Shown: positions 1 to 6,378, counted from the stretch's first letter. The stretch: 16,109 nucleotides of DNA from Syntrophaceae bacterium UBA6252 (GCA_002441265.1 DJVQ01000069.1:109392-125500), one strand, 5' to 3'. Notes: a model not told the origin generated them from the letters alone. A program made the numbers and translations.

Positions 1-180
1 TGCCTATGGAGCTTTTTCCTTTGCCCTTCTTCCCTCGTCACCGCGGCGTGCGGAAAGGCACGCCCCGGTCCTCGGGAGCGAGGTGCCGCGCCTGTGGCGC
101 CGTTGCCATTGCCGACCGGAACCGTCGTATTTCCGGATCTTTGACGTGCCGTTCATCGACAGAAAAGGACGTGGACTCCC
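1..180. other. Structured GC-rich region upstream of sppA, no supported gene
   Basis: No convincing gene is seen. One forward frame is open from the window edge to a TGA at 182-184 that overlaps the sppA ATG, so the tail of an upstream coupled gene cannot be excluded, but its translation resembles nothing I recognise. The DNA contains hairpins: GGCGTGC/GCACGCC (45-51 with 58-64, loop GGAAAG) and CCTCG/CGAGG (70-74 with 79-83). These look more like an intergenic leader than coding sequence. I see no convincing sigma-70 promoter. Confidence 0.4.
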
Positions 181-1089
181 ATGAGAAAGCATCCTGTGAT
201 CGCGGGGATCCTCCTTCTCCTTCTTGTAGGCGTGTGTTCTTTTCTCCTGATTTACGGAATTGCCGGCAAGGCGGGGATGGGGGGCGTGTTCTCCGGCGGG
301 GAACGGGTCGGCATCGTCCTGGTGCGCGGGGTTCTCGCCGACGCCAGGGAAACCATTTCACAGATCGACGAGTTTGCCAGTGACGACCGCGTCCGGGCCG
401 TGGTTCTTCGGGTCGAGTCGCCGGGAGGCGGGGTTGTCGCGGCCCAGGAGATTTACGCCCGGGTCCGGAAACTGAGGGCGACCAAGACGGTTGTCGCCTC
501 CCTGGGATCCGTCGCGGCGTCGGGCGGGTATTACATCGCCTGCGCGGCGGAGCGGATCGTTGCCAATCCCGGGACCGTCACCGGAAGCATCGGCGTCATC
601 CTCCAGTTCCCCCGGTTCGAGGAACTCTTCCGCAAGGTGGGGATCGGAACGACCACGATCAAAAGCGGCGCGTACAAGGATGTGGGATCCCCCTTCCGGG
701 CAGTGACCCCGGCGGAACGGGAATTCCTCCAGGGCGTGACGAACGATATTTACAAGCAGTTCGTGGACGTGGTCCTGACCAGCAGGAATCTCCCGCCGGA
801 GCGAACGGCGGAAATCGCCGAGGGAAAGATCTTCACGGGGAAACAGGCAAAGGCGATAGGGCTCGTGGACGATCTGGGCGGGGAATCGGACGCCGTGGAA
901 ATCGCCGCGAGGATCGCCGGGATGGAGGGGAAGCCCGCGGTGGTCTACGCGAAACAGAAGCGGACAGGCGTGCTTCGGTATCTCCTCGAGGAGTCTGCCC
1001 GTTTTCTAGCAGAGGAATTCCAGGAAGCGGCCCCGGCAGGGGTCGAATACCGGATGGCTCCCGGGCTTTCCGGAGAAATCGCCGATTGA
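181..1089 (+). CDS. sppA: Signal peptide peptidase SppA (short, single-domain type)
   Basis: A membrane-anchored serine protease that degrades cleaved signal peptides and related membrane peptides. The 302-residue product has an N-terminal transmembrane anchor (about residues 7-27) and one ClpP-fold protease domain, as in the Bacillus SppA type rather than the duplicated ~600-residue E. coli form. The nucleophile is Ser114 in AASGGYY, followed by the conserved NPGTVTGSIGV stretch. The general base is Lys166 in GAYKDVGSPF, matching E. coli Lys209 in its YKS motif and the Bacillus Ser-Lys dyad. The ATG at 181 is the only start that keeps the anchor; an AAGGA lies about 11 nt upstream, a weak site. 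The crotonase gene follows after 13 nt, so the two are probably co-transcribed. Confidence 0.93.
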   Translation: MRKHPVIAGILLLLLVGVCSFLLIYGIAGKAGMGGVFSGGERVGIVLVRGVLADARETISQIDEFASDDRVRAVVLRVESPGGGVVAAQEIYARVRKLRATKTVVASLGSVAASGGYYIACAAERIVANPGTVTGSIGVILQFPRFEELFRKVGIGTTTIKSGAYKDVGSPFRAVTPAEREFLQGVTNDIYKQFVDVVLTSRNLPPERTAEIAEGKIFTGKQAKAIGLVDDLGGESDAVEIAARIAGMEGKPAVVYAKQKRTGVLRYLLEESARFLAEEFQEAAPAGVEYRMAPGLSGEIAD

Positions 1090-1102
1090 GGGAACCTCCA
1101 AC

Positions 1103-1885
1103 ATGACCCCATCATCCTATGAAACGATCCGGGTGGACAGGGAAGAAGGGTACGCCGTCGTCACGCTGAACCGGCAGAAGGACATGAACGCCCTTTCCCT
1201 GCAGATGCGGTGCGAACTGGAAGAGTGTTTCGAGTCTCTCGAGAGGGACGACGCGATCCGTGCCGTCGTTCTGACCGGAGGGGACTTCATCTTTTCCGCG
1301 GGCATGGATCTCAAGGAATGGGAACAGATCCAGGACGGGGAACTGGATGAATACTTTTCCTCCATGATCAAGTACCTGAAAAAGATCTACACGTTCCGGA
1401 AACCGGTGATCGCCGCCGTCAGCGGGATCGCCCTGGGCGGCGGATTCAACCTCGCCACGGTGTGCGACCTCATCATCGCGTCGGAAACGGCCATTTTCGG
1501 ACACCCGGAGCTGAAATTCGGGCTGAATCCCCTCTTCGATCCCCTCATGCGCCTTGTGGGACATGCAAAGGCGAAGGAAATCGCCATGCTGGGGGAACCG
1601 ATCGGCGCCCAGGAAGCGCTTCGCATCGGACTCGTCAACAAGGTGTCGCCTCCCGACAAGTTCCTCGAGGACGCCAAGGGCGTGGCCCTGGAACTGTCGA
1701 AACGGTCCGCCCGGGCCGTCGAGGCGGTGAAGCGGATTTCCGACATCGTGCCGAGGCTGGACAAAGGGACGGCCCTGGAGCATGAATTCGAAATTTCCGC
1801 CGTCCTGTTCTCGAGGGCGGAAAGCAGGGCTCATTTCCGGAAATTCATCGGGGATCTGAGGAAGAAAAAAGGGGACGAGTCTTAA
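1103..1885 (+). CDS. Enoyl-CoA hydratase/isomerase family (crotonase) protein
   Basis: A 260-residue crotonase-superfamily enzyme acting on an acyl-CoA; the exact substrate is not deducible. The first oxyanion-hole segment is FSAGMDL (residues 64-70) and the second is ALGGGFNLA (110-118). In rat crotonase the two catalytic glutamates are Glu144 (GGGCELA) and Glu164 (GQPE). Here the first is replaced by Asn116, while the second is kept as Glu136 in GHPEL. A single acidic residue suits an isomerase or another crotonase activity at least as well as classical hydratase chemistry. Length is typical. A GAGGGA Shine-Dalgarno precedes the ATG. It follows sppA closely, and the next gene converges on it. 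Confidence 0.88.
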   Translation: MTPSSYETIRVDREEGYAVVTLNRQKDMNALSLQMRCELEECFESLERDDAIRAVVLTGGDFIFSAGMDLKEWEQIQDGELDEYFSSMIKYLKKIYTFRKPVIAAVSGIALGGGFNLATVCDLIIASETAIFGHPELKFGLNPLFDPLMRLVGHAKAKEIAMLGEPIGAQEALRIGLVNKVSPPDKFLEDAKGVALELSKRSARAVEAVKRISDIVPRLDKGTALEHEFEISAVLFSRAESRAHFRKFIGDLRKKKGDES

Positions 1886-2048
1886 CGAACGGGCTTGTAA
1901 AAGTCCTGAAACCGTCCTTTTCGGAAGGCTGCGCAAGAAGCTCCGCAGGCAACACGCCCGGATCCCGGGGACGGAGGCGTAACGGGATCCCCGTCGCAGG
2001 AAGGACGGGTGAGGGGCAACGCTGTAAAAGGTCTTCCGGCGACGTCTT
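1886..2048. other. Convergent intergenic region with an inverted repeat
   Basis: The region lies between the tails of the crotonase gene (+) and the sigma-4-like gene (-). It holds an 8-bp inverted repeat, GGATCCCG (1960-1967) with CGGGATCC (1983-1990), loop 15 nt, and no following T-run, so it is not a canonical intrinsic terminator. Two similar short words, TTGTAAAAGTC near the start and TGTAAAAGGTC near the end, may be a degenerate repeat. No RNA gene is recognised. Confidence 0.4.
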
Positions 2049-2327
2049 TCAGTCTTCTTCGATTTCCGAGGTCGAGAAATCTCTCAACTGATCCCGCCGT
2101 TTCTTGTGCTGGAGCTTACGGAGGGCCTTGGCCTCGATCTGGCGGATTCTTTCCCTTGTCACCCCCATCATTTCCCCGACCTCCTCGAGGGTGAACGGTC
2201 CGTAATTGCAGGCGACCCAGGTGCAATTGCAGAACGTCTCGTTTTTCAGCCACCAGTCGCAGACCTGATCCGTACAGGGTTCAATGATGTAGTCGTTGCT
2301 TTTCTTGCACTTGTAGAGATCGGACAA
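2049..2327 (-). CDS. Orphan RpoD-like sigma region 4 protein with Cys-rich N-terminus
   Basis: A 92-residue DNA-binding protein. Residues 45-72 are nearly identical to region 4.2 of the primary sigma factor: FTLEEVGEMMGVTRER followed by IRQIEAKALRKL, and the resemblance continues to LRDF near the C-terminus. In RpoD this helix-turn-helix reads the -35 element through the Arg-Glu and Gln of the RERIRQ stretch, all kept here. Regions 2, 3 and 4.1 are absent. In their place is a 40-residue N-terminus with six Cys (7, 18, 23, 33, 35, 40), which could hold zinc or an iron-sulfur cluster. The start is TTG at 2325-2327 behind AGGAGGT with 8 nt spacing. It is divergent from the cimA attenuator. It cannot be a full sigma factor; a transcription modulator is the likely role, with target unknown. 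Confidence 0.85.
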   Translation of the reverse strand: MSDLYKCKKSNDYIIEPCTDQVCDWWLKNETFCNCTWVACNYGPFTLEEVGEMMGVTRERIRQIEAKALRKLQHKKRRDQLRDFSTSEIEED

Positions 2328-2356
2328 GACAGGCTACCTCCTGTGATTTCTCACAT

Positions 2357-2384
2357 AATGTAATCCTCTAAAACGGTTTGTCAA
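2357..2384 (-). promoter_or_regulatory. Putative sigma-70 promoter of the sigma-4-like gene
   Basis: On the minus strand a perfect TTGACA (2384-2379) is followed after 16 nt by TACATT (2362-2357). The transcript would start about 25 nt before the TTG start codon, leaving room for the AGGAGGT ribosome-binding site. The -35 is consensus; the -10 matches 4 of 6 positions. Confidence 0.6.
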
Positions 2385-2418
2385 CGGTGCGGATGGAAAA
2401 ATCCATGGAAAAAATCCA

Positions 2419-2447
2419 TTGACAGGGGGAAAGAAATCCTTTATCAT
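2419..2447 (+). promoter_or_regulatory. Sigma-70 promoter of the cimA-leuCDB operon
   Basis: TTGACA (2419-2424), a 17-nt spacer and TATCAT (2442-2447): 11 of 12 consensus positions at ideal spacing. Transcription should begin near 2454, about 30 nt before the leader peptide ATG, giving an attenuated RNA of roughly 165 nt. It points away from the divergent promoter at 2384-2357; the two -35 boxes are about 35 nt apart. Confidence 0.82.
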
Positions 2448-2483
2448 CGACAAACTTTTGCAGCAGAAGGATCGTAAAGGCTC

Positions 2484-2543
2484 ATGTTCGTAAACGGGAT
2501 AACCATTATCAACGGCATCATTATTGGGGGCTTACATATGTAG
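2484..2543 (+). CDS. Isoleucine-rich attenuator leader peptide of the cimA operon
   Basis: A 19-codon ORF, MFVNGITIINGIIIGGLHM, ending in TAG at 2541-2543. Six codons are Ile (ATA at codon 6, ATT 8, ATC 9, ATC 12, ATT 13, ATT 14), with one Val and one Leu (the rare TTA). Codons 12-14 form an Ile triplet at 2517-2525. Purine-rich AGAAGGA and AAAGG lie upstream as possible ribosome-binding sites. The ORF sits between a strong promoter and a U-tailed terminator, overlaps pairing segment 1, and stops exactly at the edge of segment 2. This is the geometry of trp/ilv-type leader peptides. The peptide itself probably has no function; its translation rate reports charged tRNA-Ile. Confidence 0.88.
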   Translation: MFVNGITIINGIIIGGLHM

Positions 2544-2624
2544 CCTGATAATGGGGTTTCCCGGCTGAAAACAAGAAAGACAGAAAATCCGTTATCAGGC
2601 ACCTGATAACGGATTTTTTATTTT
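2496..2624 (+). promoter_or_regulatory. Ribosome-mediated transcription attenuator (alternative RNA pairings)
   Basis: Four segments form exclusive helices. 1:2 is CCATTATC (2503-2510) with GATAATGG (2547-2554), 8 perfect pairs, extended by GGGA..AA (2496-2502) with TTTCCC (2557-2562). 2:3, the antiterminator, is GCCTGATAATGG (2543-2554) with CCGTTATCAGGC (2589-2600), 12 pairs including one G-U. 3:4, the terminator, is ATCCGTTATCAG (2587-2598) with CTGATAACGGAT (2603-2614). A ribosome stalled at the Ile triplet (2517-2525) would mask segment 1 and free 2 for 2:3, giving read-through into cimA. A ribosome finishing at TAG 2541 would cover segment 2, so 3:4 forms and terminates. With no translation, 1:2 forms and 3:4 again terminates. 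The pairings are read directly; the mechanism is inferred from the enteric trp/ilv paradigm. Confidence 0.87.
2584..2624 (+). terminator. Intrinsic terminator of the cimA attenuator
   Basis: A 12-bp perfect stem (2587-2598 with 2603-2614), loop GCAC, extendable by A-T pairs, followed by TTTTTT and then ATTTT. The cimA Shine-Dalgarno GAGGAG begins at 2627, so cimA is expressed only by read-through. Confidence 0.93.
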
Positions 2625-2637
2625 ATGAGGAGTGAGA

Positions 2638-4233
2638 GTGGTAGATATGGAAGCAACGTCGATGGACCTGTACGATACGACCCTGAGGGACGGCACTCAG
2701 GGGGAGCAGGTGAATTTTTCCGCCGAGGAGAAACTCCGGATCGCGAAGAAGCTCGACGAAGTCGGAATTCACTACATCGAGGGCGGGTGGCCCGGCTCGA
2801 ACCCGAAGGACCTGCGGTTCTTCGAAATGGCCCGGGAGGAAAAATTCGTCAATGCACGCCTTTCCGCATTCGGAAGCACCCGGAGACCGGACAGGACGCC
2901 CGGCGACTGCCAGAACATCCAGGCGCTCCTCCAGGCGGAAACCCCGGTGGTGACCATCTTCGGAAAAACCTGGGATCTCCATGCTACGGAGATCCTCGGC
3001 GTCTCTCTCGAGGAGAATCTGGCCATCATCCGGGAAACCGTGGCCTACCTCAAGGAAAAGGACAAGGAACTCATCTACGACGCGGAACACTTTTTCGACG
3101 GGTACAAGAACAATCCGGAATATGCCCTGAAGACCATCGAAACGGCCCGTGAAGCGGGAGCGGACCGGATCGTCCTTTGCGACACCAACGGCGGGACCCT
3201 GCCCTGGGAAGTGGCGGAGATCCTGGAAGCCGTGAAGGGCATGATTCCCGCTGACGAACTCGGCATCCACGCCCACAACGACTGCGGCCTGGCGGTGGCC
3301 AATTCCCTTTATGCCGCGCGGCTCGGGGTTCGGATGATCCAGGGAACGATCAACGGCTACGGCGAACGATGCGGAAACGCCGACCTCATTTCCATTATTG
3401 GAAACCTCGGTCTCAAGATGAACAGGGGATGCCTTCCCGGGGATTCCGTCCGGATCCTGACCAACCTGTCCCGGTACGTGAGCGACGTGGCCAACATCCC
3501 TCCGGTGAACTCCCGCCCCTTCGTGGGACGGAGCGCTTTCGCCCACAAGGGGGGGGTCCACGTGAGCGCCGTTCTGAAAAACCCCAGGGCTTACGAACAC
3601 ATCGATCCGACGCTCGTCGGGAACCAGCGCCGCGTCGTGGTTTCCGATCTCGCCGGGAAGAGCAACATCGAGTACAAGGCCCGGGAGTTCGGCGTCCGTC
3701 TCGGCGACGACAACGGCCTGAGCCGGAAGATCGTCCAGGAAATCAAAAAGATGGAGGACAAGGGGTACCAGTTCGACGCCGCCGACGGTTCCCTCGCCCT
3801 TCTGATCCGGAGAGCGACGGGAGAGTTCAAGGAGCCCTTCACCCTGGAATCCTTCCGGGTCATCGACGAAAAAACGAAGAGCGATTCTTGCCGCGCGCTG
3901 GCCACCATCAAGATCTCCGTGGGCAAGGAACATGAAATCACCGCGGCGGAGGGGAACGGGCCCGTGAACGCCCTGGACAACGCCCTCCGGAAGGCGCTCA
4001 GAAAATTCTACCCCCAGATCGACGAGATGCATCTGGTCGATTTCAAGGTCCGCATCCTGGAAGGAAGCGAGGGGACGGCGGCGGCGGTCCGGGTCCTCCT
4101 CGAATCGAGGGATGAAAAGGAGGTCTGGACCACCATCGGGGTCTCGGCGAATGTGATAGAGGCGAGCTGGCAGGCGCTCATCGAGAGCATCCAGTACAAG
4201 CTTTCCAAGGACAAACTGAACAGGAACGGATAG
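2638..4233 (+). CDS. cimA: Citramalate synthase (R-citramalate, isoleucine pathway)
   Basis: Condenses pyruvate with acetyl-CoA to (R)-citramalate, the first committed step of threonine-independent isoleucine synthesis. About 531 residues, the usual length for the Geobacter-type family. The HMGL/DRE-TIM barrel begins with LYDTTLRDGTQGEQ (catalytic Arg17, metal-binding Asp18). The metal-binding HxH is GIHAHNDCGLA (His211, His213), followed by NGYGERCGNA (239-248). A LeuA-type C-terminal dimerisation/allosteric domain (about 375-520) suggests end-product feedback. EGGWPGSNPKD near residue 48 favours citramalate synthase over 2-isopropylmalate synthase. The GTG at 2638 sits 5 nt after GAGGAG; the GTG at 2632 overlaps that site, ATG 2647 is 14 nt away, and ATG 2662 is also possible. 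First structural gene behind the Ile attenuator. Confidence 0.92.
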   Translation: MVDMEATSMDLYDTTLRDGTQGEQVNFSAEEKLRIAKKLDEVGIHYIEGGWPGSNPKDLRFFEMAREEKFVNARLSAFGSTRRPDRTPGDCQNIQALLQAETPVVTIFGKTWDLHATEILGVSLEENLAIIRETVAYLKEKDKELIYDAEHFFDGYKNNPEYALKTIETAREAGADRIVLCDTNGGTLPWEVAEILEAVKGMIPADELGIHAHNDCGLAVANSLYAARLGVRMIQGTINGYGERCGNADLISIIGNLGLKMNRGCLPGDSVRILTNLSRYVSDVANIPPVNSRPFVGRSAFAHKGGVHVSAVLKNPRAYEHIDPTLVGNQRRVVVSDLAGKSNIEYKAREFGVRLGDDNGLSRKIVQEIKKMEDKGYQFDAADGSLALLIRRATGEFKEPFTLESFRVIDEKTKSDSCRALATIKISVGKEHEITAAEGNGPVNALDNALRKALRKFYPQIDEMHLVDFKVRILEGSEGTAAAVRVLLESRDEKEVWTTIGVSANVIEASWQALIESIQYKLSKDKLNRNG

Positions 4234-4362
4234 GGAACCGGCTTAGACGGAAGCCCGCACGCGCTCCCCCCGGGAGCGGCACATGGAAAAGCGGGCGCCC
4301 GCCCGGTCAGGGCCCCTCGTGGAGGGGCTTGCGTTCCGAACAAGAATAAGGGATAGGATATC
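4234..4362 (+). other. cimA-leuC intercistronic spacer with three hairpins
   Basis: Three GC-rich inverted repeats: CGCTCCC/GGGAGCG (4262-4268 with 4272-4278, loop CCC), the perfect palindrome GCGGGCGCCCGC (4291-4302), and GCCCCTC/GAGGGGC (4312-4318 with 4322-4328, loop GTG). None has a U-tract, so transcription should continue into leuC. They could act on mRNA stability or processing. GGATAGGA (4350s) is the likely leuC ribosome-binding site. Confidence 0.5.
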
Positions 4363-5625
4363 ATGGGAATGACTATCACGGAAAAAATTCTGGCCGATCA
4401 TGCGGGAGTCTCCGCGGTCCGCCCCGGGGATCTCGTCCAGGTGCGCGTGGACGCCGCCTTCACCCACGACGTCACGGCGCCCCTGGCCCTCGAAACGTTT
4501 CACAGGATCGGGGTCCCCCGGGTTTATGACCGGGAGAAGGTCATTCTCGTGGCCGACCATTTCGTCCCGAACAAGGACATCCAGACGGCCCAGCAAGTGA
4601 AAAAAATGCGGGAGTTCGCCCGGGAGCAGGGACTCCGCCATTTTTACGAGGGCGGGGAAACGGGGATCTGCCATGTCCTTCTCCCAGAAAAGGGCCTCAT
4701 CCTGCCTGGGCAGGTGATCATCGGCGCCGACAGCCACACCTGCACCCACGGGGCGCTGGGGGCCTTCTCCACCGGGGTGGGCAGCACGGACCTCGCGGCG
4801 GTGATGGCCACGGGGGAGATCTGGCTCAAGGTCCCCGGAACGATCCGGTTCGAGTACACGGGAACCCTTCCCGAGTGGGTTCAGGGGAAGGACCTCATTC
4901 TTCACACCCTGGGCCGGATCGGCGTGGAGGGGGCGCTCTACCGGGCCATGGAGTTCACCGGCCCGGTCATCGCGGCCCTTCCCATGCATCAGCGGTTCAC
5001 CATGGCCAACATGGCCATAGAGGGAGGGGCGAAGAACGGAATCATGGAAGTGGACGACGTCACCCGGGCCTGGCTGGACGAACGGACCTCCGGACCGTAC
5101 CGCGTCTTCCGGTCCGACCCCGACGCCGACTATGAATCCGTTGTCACCATCCAGGTGGACGGCCTTTCTCCCCAGGTCGCCTGTCCGTCGTCGCCGGCGA
5201 ACGTGATGCCCGTGTCGGACGTGGGTCCGGTGCCCATCGACCAGGTGTTCATCGGGTCCTGCACGAACGGCTGGCTCGAGGATCTTCGTTGCGCCGCGTC
5301 ACTGCTCGAAGGCAGAAAGGCGGCACCGGGACTGCGCCTCGTGGTGATTCCCGGATCCCCTTGGATTTACCGGAAAGCCCTGGAAGAGGGGATCCTGGCG
5401 ACGCTGCTCGATGCGGGCGCCGTCATCGGCCCCCCCTGCTGCGGTCCCTGCCTCGGCGGCCACATGGGGCTCCTCGCGGAGGGGGAAAGGGCGGTTTCGA
5501 CGACGAACCGGAACTTCATCGGCCGGATGGGCCATCCGAAGAGCGAGGTGTACCTGGCCAATCCCGCCGTCGCCGCCGCCTCGGCGGTACTCGGCAGGGT
5601 GGCCGGTCCGGCGGAACTCTTCTGA
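4363..5625 (+). CDS. leuC: 3-isopropylmalate/(R)-2-methylmalate dehydratase large subunit
   Basis: Large subunit of the aconitase-family isomerase that interconverts citramalate and beta-methylmalate (and 2- and 3-isopropylmalate). At 420 residues it is the short LeuC type shared with archaea, not the ~466-residue enteric form. The [4Fe-4S] ligands are Cys300 in IGSCTNG and Cys360/Cys363 in PPCCGPCLGG. Substrate and active-site stretches include GADSHTCTHG (121-130), the aconitase signature region, and STGVGSTDLA (136-145). It requires LeuD, encoded 213 nt downstream; because these enzymes are often bifunctional, it may also serve leucine synthesis with a LeuA encoded elsewhere. Confidence 0.95.
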   Translation: MGMTITEKILADHAGVSAVRPGDLVQVRVDAAFTHDVTAPLALETFHRIGVPRVYDREKVILVADHFVPNKDIQTAQQVKKMREFAREQGLRHFYEGGETGICHVLLPEKGLILPGQVIIGADSHTCTHGALGAFSTGVGSTDLAAVMATGEIWLKVPGTIRFEYTGTLPEWVQGKDLILHTLGRIGVEGALYRAMEFTGPVIAALPMHQRFTMANMAIEGGAKNGIMEVDDVTRAWLDERTSGPYRVFRSDPDADYESVVTIQVDGLSPQVACPSSPANVMPVSDVGPVPIDQVFIGSCTNGWLEDLRCAASLLEGRKAAPGLRLVVIPGSPWIYRKALEEGILATLLDAGAVIGPPCCGPCLGGHMGLLAEGERAVSTTNRNFIGRMGHPKSEVYLANPAVAAASAVLGRVAGPAELF

Positions 5626-5658
5626 GAACCCTCCGGATCCTGAACCCGGTTACGCGGC

Positions 5659-5799
5659 CCGGGGCTTCGGCTCCGGAAAGAAGGAACGGCCGGCCCTGAG
5701 GGGCCGGGCTGCATTGGATGGATTTTCGTCGTCCGGGGCCTTCTCCCCGGGGGGGCGGCATTTCAATCCGACACCTGCAGACCGGGGTTTCGGCCCCGG
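5659..5799 (+). repeat. Cluster of four 18-nt GC-rich hairpins between leuC and leuD
   Basis: The 213-nt gap between two genes of one enzyme holds three hairpins of one pattern, CCGGGG-N6-CYCCGG: 5659-5676 (loop CTTCGG), 5733-5750 (loop CCTTCT) and 5782-5799 (loop TTTCGG). A fourth of equal length, CCGGCCC-TGAG-GGGCCGG, is at 5690-5707. None is followed by a U-run, so they are not intrinsic terminators. They resemble REP-type or mRNA-stabilising stem-loops. The leuD ribosome-binding site (AAAGGAACGG, about 5819-5828) lies after the last one. Confidence 0.6.
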
Positions 5800-5838
5800 C
5801 GGAATGACAATCCTTTTCGGAAAGGAACGGCAACAGAT

Positions 5839-6342
5839 ATGACCATCGAGGGCAACGTGTGGAAATTCGGGGATGACGTGGACACGGACCTGATCCTGCC
5901 GGCCAGGTTTCTCAACCTGTCCGACCCCGCCGAACTGGCAAAGGGATGCTTTCTCAACCTGCGCCCCGATTTCATCGGCCGCGTGCAGCGGGGGGACGTG
6001 ATCGTCGGGGGAAGCAACTTCGGGTGCGGTTCCTCCCGGGAGCATGCGCCCCTGGCCATCCGGGAGGCGGGCGTCGGCGCCATCGTCGCAAAGAGCTTCG
6101 CCAGGATCTTCTACCGGAACGCCTTCAACATCGGGCTTCCCCTTCTCGAATCGGAAGCGGCGGCGGAAGGCCTGAAGGAGGGCGACCGGGTGTCCGTCGA
6201 TCTCGCGACGGGGGTCATCGAAAACAAGACCAGCGGGAAAATCTGGCGGGCGAATCCAATCCCGCCGTTCATGCGGGAACTCATCCAGGCGGGGGGCCTC
6301 GTCGAATCCATCCGGATGAAGACGCACGGCGCGAGGGGATAG
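5839..6342 (+). CDS. leuD: 3-isopropylmalate/(R)-2-methylmalate dehydratase small subunit
   Basis: Swivelling-domain partner of LeuC. The 167-residue product opens with FGDDVDTDLILPARF and carries the substrate-binding signature GSNFGCGSSREHAP (58-71), diagnostic for small LeuD/HacB-type subunits. Its length matches the archaeal-style separate subunit (about 160-170), shorter than enteric LeuD (~200). Together with the 420-residue LeuC it forms one matched short-type pair. The ATG has an AAGGAA box upstream. Confidence 0.95.
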   Translation: MTIEGNVWKFGDDVDTDLILPARFLNLSDPAELAKGCFLNLRPDFIGRVQRGDVIVGGSNFGCGSSREHAPLAIREAGVGAIVAKSFARIFYRNAFNIGLPLLESEAAAEGLKEGDRVSVDLATGVIENKTSGKIWRANPIPPFMRELIQAGGLVESIRMKTHGARG

Positions 6343-6378
6343 GCTTTCAGGCCGCCGTCAAAGTTTCGAACATCACAG

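Noticed and set aside
1..184. C-terminal end of an upstream gene overlapping sppA by ATGA
   Set aside because: Open in one frame but with no recognisable sequence and covered by hairpins; not strong enough to call a gene.
1960..1990. Terminator between the crotonase gene and the sigma-4-like gene
   Set aside because: The inverted repeat has a 15-nt loop and no T-run on either strand.
2454..2640. T-box riboswitch upstream of cimA
   Set aside because: The region has a short translated Ile-rich ORF and trp-type segment pairing, and no T-box bulge sequence or stem I structure was recognised.
2623..4032. 469-codon minus-strand open frame over cimA
   Set aside because: It is antisense to a fully conserved citramalate synthase and starts close to the attenuator terminator; no domain or ribosome-binding site supports it.
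2638..4233. 2-isopropylmalate synthase (LeuA) identity
   Set aside because: The N-terminal LYDTTLRDGTQGEQVNFS and EGGWPGSNPKD stretches, the length and the Ile-type leader point to citramalate synthase.
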